From the NCBI GenBank assembly GCA_963694535.1, contig CAVODE010000061.1:1-10679 (forward strand): a stretch of 10,679 bases of DNA, in the 5' to 3' direction. Within the stretch, counting starts at the first letter, position 1. Each line of letters opens with the position of its first letter. Origin of the DNA: UBA2979 sp963694535 (GTDB lineage Bacteria > Chloroflexota > Dehalococcoidia > UBA2979). Made by a program: the position numbers and the translations under genes. The notes beneath the pieces were generated by a model that worked only from the letters and a program-made list of their open reading frames with translations, made no database searches and was not told the DNA's origin. Positions 6,246 through 10,679 of the stretch are shown here, piece after piece.

Positions 6246-7577
6246 ATGCCGACTTTTAACATAACTACGTTAGGCTGTCAGATGAATCAGGCAGATTCTC
6301 TCAAGCTCGCTGCTGGCCTAGAACAACTCGGCTGGCAATCAGTTGAAAAAAATGAGTCAGCAAATTTATTTGTTATCAATACATGTTCGGTTCGGCAACA
6401 TGCCGAAGATAGAGCCTATTCGCAGCTAGGAAGACTTAGAAAACAAAAACTTTCTGGAGAAGAATTACATATCGCAGTTATGGGTTGTATGGTCGGTCCA
6501 AAGACAGATCAACTATCTAAACGATTTCCCTATGTCGACGCCTGGGCACGACCCCAGGAATTTGAGCCAATCCTGACCTTGGCTGAGACAATCAAAGACC
6601 CGTCTGAAGGTGATTTGGGAGCTCTATCTGTGCTCCTCGATGGCGGAATGACGAGAACTTACGCCCTACCAGCTGGAATATCCGCATTCGTCCCCGTTGT
6701 TCACGGATGCGATAAGTTTTGTACCTACTGTATTGTTCCCCTTCGACGAGGTCGTGAACGATCTCGCCCTGTTGCCGATGTACTCGATGAAATTAATTGG
6801 CTCGCGAACCGTGGAATTCGAGAGGTGACCTTGTTGGGTCAGACAGTCGAAGCTTACGGGCATGATCTTGCCGGGCAGCCTAGTCTAGCAACCTTGTTCA
6901 AAGCAATTGAAAAAATTGAAGGCATAGCCAGAGTACGGTTTCTTACGTCATACCCGAAAGACATGACCGATGAAATCATTGATTCAGTGGCTGACTGTCA
7001 AAAGGTATGTGAGCACTTCAATATCCCTGTGCAATCAGGATCTAATTCAATGCTGGAAAGGATGCGCCGCGGTTACATGGTAGAAGAATTTGTCGAACGT
7101 GTAGAAAGAATCAGGCTAAAGATGCCTGATGCTGCTATAGCAACTGATGTCATCGTAGGGTGCCCTGGAGAAACCGATGATGAATTCCAAGAAACACTAA
7201 ATTTGCTGCGCAAAATACGATTCGATACCATACACGTGGCTGCCTATTCGCCCCGGCCAGGAACATTTGCAGACCGTAAAATGATTGACGATGTTCCAAG
7301 TGAAATAAAAAAACAACGCTTACATCTCGTTGAAGAGGTTCATCAGGAATCAAGTCTTAATATCAATCAAAAACTACTAAACAAAGAAATCGAAATCCTA
7401 GTCGAATCGGTGACTGAATCACAAGCAACCGGAAGAACTAAACATGGAACGATTGTCCATTTCAATACAAACGGTGAAATAAAAATCGGAAATCTAGAGA
7501 ATATTAAGATAACCCAAACAACAGCTTGGTCTCTAAAGGGTCATATCGCCGACAGCCTCTCTCTTTCAGTGGTTTGA
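6246..7577 (+). CDS. miaB: tRNA-2-methylthio-N6-dimethylallyladenosine synthase MiaB
   Basis: A radical-SAM methylthiotransferase that converts i6A37 to ms2i6A37 in tRNAs reading UNN codons, improving codon reading. It has 443 residues, the usual length. The N-terminal domain carries the three Cys of the auxiliary Fe-S cluster: C11 in TLGCQMN, C47 in NTCSVR and C81 in GCM. The radical-SAM motif is C155-x3-C159-x2-C162, followed by LRRGRERSRP. The C-terminal TRAM domain (about 375-437) ends with the AWSLKGHI element seen in MiaB, which favours MiaB over MtaB or RimO. ATG 6246 has GGTGA 6 bases upstream. An expected substrate, tRNA-Ser(UGA) with A36-A37-A38, lies 770 bases upstream. MiaA is not in the window. 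Confidence 0.95.
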   Translation: MPTFNITTLGCQMNQADSLKLAAGLEQLGWQSVEKNESANLFVINTCSVRQHAEDRAYSQLGRLRKQKLSGEELHIAVMGCMVGPKTDQLSKRFPYVDAWARPQEFEPILTLAETIKDPSEGDLGALSVLLDGGMTRTYALPAGISAFVPVVHGCDKFCTYCIVPLRRGRERSRPVADVLDEINWLANRGIREVTLLGQTVEAYGHDLAGQPSLATLFKAIEKIEGIARVRFLTSYPKDMTDEIIDSVADCQKVCEHFNIPVQSGSNSMLERMRRGYMVEEFVERVERIRLKMPDAAIATDVIVGCPGETDDEFQETLNLLRKIRFDTIHVAAYSPRPGTFADRKMIDDVPSEIKKQRLHLVEEVHQESSLNINQKLLNKEIEILVESVTESQATGRTKHGTIVHFNTNGEIKIGNLENIKITQTTAWSLKGHIADSLSLSVV

Positions 7578-7665
7578 CGTTTCTATATTACCCACAGTTA
7601 GAGAAAACGCAATGAAAAATCTATCTTAATAATATTTCCTTTGAGTGATTGTTATCCTAAACATT

Positions 7666-8319
7666 ATGAACCAAACGGACTCTATATTATCAACTGACGT
7701 TGCGGTCATACTCGTAATAATTGGAATTATTAATGGGGCGCCGCACGTATTACTTGTCCATAGAACAGCAACACCTGAGCAAAATAAATGGGCTTTACCA
7801 GGAGGAAAATGGAATAAAACCGAGTCTCTGGAATCTAGTGCAGAAAAAAAGCTCGTTCAGGAAACTGGAATAGACACCTTGTATCTTGAGCAACTCTTCA
7901 CGACAACCGGTCTCGATGATGAAAATTCTTCCGCTGCAGTAGCCTATTTTGCTCTGACCGATTTCACGAGAGTGAGATTGCGAGCCGAGGAGGAGTGGAA
8001 ACCCGACTGGTTTAACGTCAATACGTTGCCTGACTTGGCTTTCAATAACAATCAGGTCATCCGGCAAGCAGTTGCACGCATTGCTGCGAAACTCCAGTAC
8101 TCAAATATTGCGTATAGCCTGCTACCAGAAGAGTTTTCGCTTCGCCAACTTCAAGATGTTTATGAAGCTCTTGAAGGGCAAATTGTGGACCGACGAAACT
8201 TTCGAAAAAAAATGTTAGCAGGAGGATTAATAGAAGCCACTGGAGAAACTCGAAGAGACGGAGCACATCGACCTGCCCAGCTTTACGCCTTTCTCAAGCG
8301 GGAGGCTGTAATTCTTTGA
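7666..8319 (+). CDS. nrtR: NrtR-like transcriptional regulator (degenerate Nudix plus winged helix)
   Basis: The product is 217 residues. An N-terminal Nudix domain (about 10-130) is followed by a C-terminal winged-helix domain (about 140-217) that opens with SLLPEEFSLRQLQDVYEAL. It continues through DRRNFRKKML and a GAHRPAQLYAF ending, a pattern I recognise from NrtR proteins. NrtR regulators bind ADP-ribose-type ligands and often control NAD biosynthesis, though some control other pathways. The Nudix box G47-x5-E53-x7 continues as KKLVQETGI instead of REUXEEXGU. The catalytic Arg-Glu pair is Lys-Lys and the first Glu of the EE pair is Gln, so hydrolysis is unlikely, as expected for a ligand sensor. 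Start ATG 7666 has no clear ribosome binding site; GTG 7645 is an in-frame alternative. It lies 98 bases upstream of sucC on the same strand. No NAD gene is visible, so its target is unknown. Confidence 0.85.
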   Translation: MNQTDSILSTDVAVILVIIGIINGAPHVLLVHRTATPEQNKWALPGGKWNKTESLESSAEKKLVQETGIDTLYLEQLFTTTGLDDENSSAAVAYFALTDFTRVRLRAEEEWKPDWFNVNTLPDLAFNNNQVIRQAVARIAAKLQYSNIAYSLLPEEFSLRQLQDVYEALEGQIVDRRNFRKKMLAGGLIEATGETRRDGAHRPAQLYAFLKREAVIL

Positions 8320-8327
8320 ACAATTTA

Positions 8328-8343
8328 TGTGATAATGTTCACC
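8328..8343. promoter_or_regulatory. CRP-type palindrome upstream of sucC
   Basis: TGTGATAATGTTCACC matches TGTGA-N6-TCACA at 9 of 10 defined positions, differing only in the final A. It lies between nrtR and sucC, 74 bases before the sucC start. CRP/FNR-family proteins recognise this form in several phyla. The promoter position is unclear, so activation or repression cannot be assigned. Confidence 0.35.
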
Positions 8344-8389
8344 GCGCTAGACTACAGGCGTGTGGGTGATACGCTCGAGGCTCAAGATA

Positions 8390-8404
8390 ATTAGTTCTAC
8401 TAAT
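8390..8404. promoter_or_regulatory. Palindrome directly before the sucC ribosome binding site
   Basis: ATTAGT-TCT-ACTAAT has perfect 6-bp arms with a 3-base centre. It abuts the strong ribosome binding site GAGGTGA (8405-8411) of sucC. A -10-like GATAAT (8386-8391) overlaps its left arm. It could be an operator or an RNA hairpin affecting translation start. A related palindrome without the centre precedes sucD. Confidence 0.4.
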
Positions 8405-8417
8405 GAGGTGATAATAA

Positions 8418-9578
8418 ATGAAATTACATGAGTACCAAGCTAAGCAACTTTTAGCGAGTTACGGAGTGCCTGTGCCGGAAGGTAAGGTTGCGACGACTCC
8501 AGAAGAAGCGCAAATAATAGCGGAAGAAATTGGCGGCAGAGTCGTAATCAAAGCGCAGGCCCACACTGGAGCCCGTGGAAAAGGCGGTGGAGTTAAAGTC
8601 GCTGAAACACCTGCCGAAGCATTCAAAATTGCTGGGGAAATCATAGGTATGCAACTTGTGACAAAACAAACTGGACCTGCCGGTCTTCCAGTCTCATTTG
8701 TGCTAGTTGAAGAGGCTATAAGTATAGAAAGAGAACTCTATCTGTCGGTTGCTATCGACGGATCTATGGCCATGCCAGTAATTATTGCCTCACAGGAAGG
8801 TGGAATGGATATCGAAGAAGTCGCCGAGCAACGACCTGAAGCGATACTAAAGCAATACATCGATCCTGCCTGTGGATTTCAAGGCTATCAAGCTAGAGCC
8901 CTAGCCTTTGGACTTGGACTTTCTGGTGAGTTAAACCGACCTGCGACGGCACTTATTGAGGCTGTAACCAAGTCCTTTTTAGAAACCGACGGATCTATTG
9001 CTGAAATCAATCCAGTTGTCGTAACAACTGATGGAAGAATTCTCGCAGCTGACGCTAAGTTCTCGATAGATGACTCTGCCCTGTTCAGACAAAAAAATCT
9101 CGCAGATCTACGAGATAGATCACAGGAAGCTGATAAAGAACTCGAAGCCCAAGATGCTGGAATTGGCAATTATATTAAATTAGATGGAAACATTGGCTGC
9201 TTAGTAAATGGTGCTGGGCTCGCGATGGCTACATTAGATGCAATAAAAATGGCTGGTGGTGATGCTGCTAATTTCTTAGATATAGGAACAGCAAACTCGC
9301 CCGAAGCAGTCGTTGCTGCTTTGAAAATTATAGGAACCGACCCTGATGTAAAAGCGGTGCTGGTAAATATATTTGGAGGCCTCGCTCGAACAGATATTAT
9401 CGCCCAAGGCATAATTGATGCGAAAAATCAAGGCCTGATTCCTCAACCAACTATCGTTCGGTTAGCTGGATCCAATGTAAATGAAGGTAATGCATTACTT
9501 GATAATTCTGGACTAGATCTTGTTCGAGCAGCGGATTTTGCAGAGGCCGCAAAATCCGCTGTCAGCGCAATATCATAA
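8418..9578 (+). CDS. sucC: Succinyl-CoA synthetase (ADP-forming) beta subunit
   Basis: The beta subunit of the TCA-cycle enzyme that interconverts succinyl-CoA and succinate with nucleotide phosphorylation. It has 386 residues against 388 in E. coli. The N-terminal ATP-grasp domain (about 1-235) begins MKLHEYQAKQLLASYGVPVP, contains the ARGKGGGVK nucleotide loop, and has EINPVVV and DAKFSIDD as metal-binding elements. The C-terminal ligase domain (about 240-386) has VNGAGLAMATLDAIKMAGG and VNIFGG. The usual FLDVGGGA glycine loop reads FLDIGTAN (G290-N293), and the IFGG loop is followed by LARTDII where IVRCDLI is common. These changes, with those in SucD, leave open a different dicarboxylate substrate. 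ATG 8418 has a strong AGGTGA 6 bases upstream. sucD follows after 41 bases. Confidence 0.95.
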   Translation: MKLHEYQAKQLLASYGVPVPEGKVATTPEEAQIIAEEIGGRVVIKAQAHTGARGKGGGVKVAETPAEAFKIAGEIIGMQLVTKQTGPAGLPVSFVLVEEAISIERELYLSVAIDGSMAMPVIIASQEGGMDIEEVAEQRPEAILKQYIDPACGFQGYQARALAFGLGLSGELNRPATALIEAVTKSFLETDGSIAEINPVVVTTDGRILAADAKFSIDDSALFRQKNLADLRDRSQEADKELEAQDAGIGNYIKLDGNIGCLVNGAGLAMATLDAIKMAGGDAANFLDIGTANSPEAVVAALKIIGTDPDVKAVLVNIFGGLARTDIIAQGIIDAKNQGLIPQPTIVRLAGSNVNEGNALLDNSGLDLVRAADFAEAAKSAVSAIS

Positions 9579-9598
9579 AATATGAAAAATACACTTAA

Positions 9599-9608
9599 TT
9601 AGTACTAA
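9599..9608. promoter_or_regulatory. TTAGTACTAA palindrome before sucD
   Basis: A perfect 10-bp palindrome in the 41-base sucC-sucD gap, directly before the GGGGA ribosome binding site (9611-9615). It uses the same half-sites as the palindrome before sucC but lacks the 3-base centre. Confidence 0.35.
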
Positions 9609-9619
9609 ATGGGGAATTT

Positions 9620-10501
9620 ATGAGCTTACTTCTAGATGAAAATAGTAAAGTCGTAATACAAGGGTTTGGAGCTGCCGGACAGCGTGAAGCTATTATATGC
9701 CGAGACTATGGAACCAACGTAGTCGCCGGAGTTACACCTGGTAAGGGTGGGCAGGAAATCGAAGGATTCCCAATTCGCAATACAGTGCAAGAAGCAGTAG
9801 ACGAATTCGATGCAAATGTTTCTCTGATTTTTGTACCTGCGCCCTTCGCTGCCGATGCAATACTTGAGGCTAATAGCGCCGATGTTCCGGTGATTATATG
9901 CATCACTGAAAACATACCAGTCCAAGACATGATGAGAGTAAAAAGGGTTTTAAGTAATTCTGACTCGACCCTGATTGGACCGAACTGTCCAGGAATCATC
10001 AATATAGGAGCCCGCGCTCGCGCTGGGATTATGCCTATAGATGTCTATATGGATGGTAATGTGGGGGTAATTTCCCGGTCCGGAACACTCGTTTACGAAG
10101 CCGTTGATCAACTCACAAAAGCGGGTATTGGCCAATCCGGTTCGATTGGAGTAGGTGGAGATCCTATCATTGGTACCAGCCAGGCTGAGGCTTTAGCCCT
10201 CCTCGAAAATGATCCTAATACTGCGGCAATAGTGTTGATCGGTGAGATTGGTGGAACAGCAGAACAAGAAGCTGCTGAGTATATAAAAATCATGAACAAA
10301 CCGGTAGTAGCATTTATAGCGGGCGCAACTGCGCCTCCCGGTAGACGGATGGGCCATGCGGGTGCCATTATTGCAGGCGCCGCTGGGACTGCAGAGGCAA
10401 AGCAGCAGGCTTTGCGTGATGCAGGTGCCACTGTGGTTGAAAATCCTGGTGAAATTGGATCTCAAATGCTTGCAGTGCTTAAAGAACAAGGTCTTGCGTA
10501 A
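9620..10501 (+). CDS. sucD: Succinyl-CoA synthetase alpha subunit
   Basis: The alpha subunit, which binds CoA and carries the phosphorylated histidine. It has 293 residues. The active-site His is H246 in RRMGHAGA. VTPGKGG (about 37-43), GPNCPGI, VISRSGTL and GVGGDPIIGTS are all present. The N-terminal CoA-binding loop is unusual. E. coli has GFTGSQGTFHSEQ after the first strand, while here the segment reads GFGAAGQREA and the path to the next YGT is one residue shorter. The downstream TTHLGLPVF-type segment reads QEIEGFPIR. Catalysis should survive because the His and phosphate loops are intact, but CoA contacts or acyl substrate may differ. The pairing with sucC and overall length fit succinyl-CoA synthetase best; a malate-CoA ligase relationship is a less likely alternative. 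GGGGA precedes the ATG. Confidence 0.94.
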   Translation: MSLLLDENSKVVIQGFGAAGQREAIICRDYGTNVVAGVTPGKGGQEIEGFPIRNTVQEAVDEFDANVSLIFVPAPFAADAILEANSADVPVIICITENIPVQDMMRVKRVLSNSDSTLIGPNCPGIINIGARARAGIMPIDVYMDGNVGVISRSGTLVYEAVDQLTKAGIGQSGSIGVGGDPIIGTSQAEALALLENDPNTAAIVLIGEIGGTAEQEAAEYIKIMNKPVVAFIAGATAPPGRRMGHAGAIIAGAAGTAEAKQQALRDAGATVVENPGEIGSQMLAVLKEQGLA

Positions 10502-10508
10502 AATAGAG

Positions 10509-10523
10509 GTAGATTTCATCTAC
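10509..10523 (+). terminator. Short hairpin after sucD
   Basis: GTAGAT-TTC-ATCTAC has perfect 6-bp arms and a 3-base loop, beginning 8 bases after the sucD stop. No T run follows, so it is at best a weak or Rho-type 3' element. The rest of the gap to 10582 shows nothing firm; a -10-like TAATAT at 10533 has no good partner hexamer. Confidence 0.3.
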
Positions 10524-10582
10524 GACTAAGAGTAATATGCGCGTTATGAACTAATTTCATTGAAAATGGAGACGGCATACAA

Positions 10583-10679
10583 GTGACATTTGTAATCACT
10601 CAGCCATGCATAGATACGATGGACAAAGCCTGTGTCGAGGTGTGTCCGGTAGACTGCATTCATTTTGAAGAGGGCTCTG
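10583..10679 (+). CDS. Ferredoxin, FdxA-like (partial, cut by the window end)
   Basis: The first 32 residues of a small cytoplasmic Fe-S electron carrier; the rest lies beyond the right edge. Cys at residues 9, 17, 21 and 25 follow the order seen in 7Fe (3Fe-4S plus 4Fe-4S) ferredoxins, with the signature ACVEVCPVDCI. Thr 12 replaces the extra Cys of Azotobacter-type FdI, as in many FdxA proteins. The second cluster motif is not visible, so 7Fe against 2[4Fe-4S] type cannot be settled here. GTG 10583 is the start: the frame has a stop at 10547, no other start lies between, and GGAGA (10568-10572) is 10 bases upstream. It may accept electrons from 2-oxoacid oxidoreductases feeding the CoA-ester step of SucCD, but this is inference from adjacency. 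Confidence 0.88.
   Translation, partial: MTFVITQPCIDTMDKACVEVCPVDCIHFEEGS

Noticed and set aside
8358..8374. GCGT...ACGC hairpin between nrtR and sucC as a terminator for nrtR
   Set aside because: Only a 4-bp stem with a 9-base loop and no T run.
10108..10431. Antisense reading frames over sucD (and similar ones over sucC and lysS)
   Set aside because: They lie wholly within strongly conserved genes and are rich in Ala and Pro as expected for complementary reads. They have no motif or ribosome binding site.
1..10679. Mobile element, CRISPR, toxin-antitoxin or defence system
   Set aside because: I saw no integrase, transposase, terminal repeats, regular spaced repeats or defence domains. 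All genes are housekeeping types with similar codon use and one strand orientation.

Overview
The window looks like an ordinary chromosomal segment from a free-living bacterium. All supported genes are on the + strand, base composition is moderate to AT-leaning, and TTG and GTG starts appear beside ATG. The mix of class II LysRS, bacterial SerRS, an NrtR-type regulator, SucCD and an FdxA-type ferredoxin, together with the protein style, suggests Chloroflexota (Dehalococcoidia/SAR202-like). That placement is inferred from memory of these families and has not been checked by a search.

Layout. Positions 1-248 are a leader region with several palindromes and, at most, the tail of an unrecognised upstream gene. 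Positions 249-2307 hold a GreA/GreB-family factor and lysyl-tRNA synthetase, one base apart. Positions 2337-5337 hold a tightly packed run: an SRPBCC-like protein, a HAD phosphatase, a Nudix hydrolase and seryl-tRNA synthetase, with overlaps at two junctions. Positions 5383-6212 hold tRNA-Ser(UGA), a YfcE-type phosphodiesterase and tRNA-Ser(GCU). Positions 6246-7577 encode MiaB. Positions 7666-8319 encode an NrtR-like Nudix/winged-helix regulator. Positions 8418-10501 encode both subunits of succinyl-CoA synthetase. A ferredoxin starts at 10583 and runs off the right edge.

How the genes work together. The first two thirds serve translation and transcription: charging of Lys and Ser tRNAs, two tRNA-Ser genes just downstream of the enzyme that charges them, and MiaB, whose expected substrates include the tRNA-Ser(UGA) encoded beside it. 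The last third is central carbon and electron metabolism (SucCD and ferredoxin), preceded by a regulator of a family usually tied to NAD metabolism.

I found no phage, transposon, CRISPR or defence system. The points most worth a second look are: a GreA homologue that has lost both catalytic acidic residues; a SucD with a rebuilt CoA-binding loop, paired with a SucC that has an altered glycine loop; an NrtR-like protein with a degenerate Nudix box next to sucCD; a CRP-type palindrome and a pair of TTAGT/ACTAA palindromes in front of the suc genes; and the serS/tRNA-Ser/miaB grouping.
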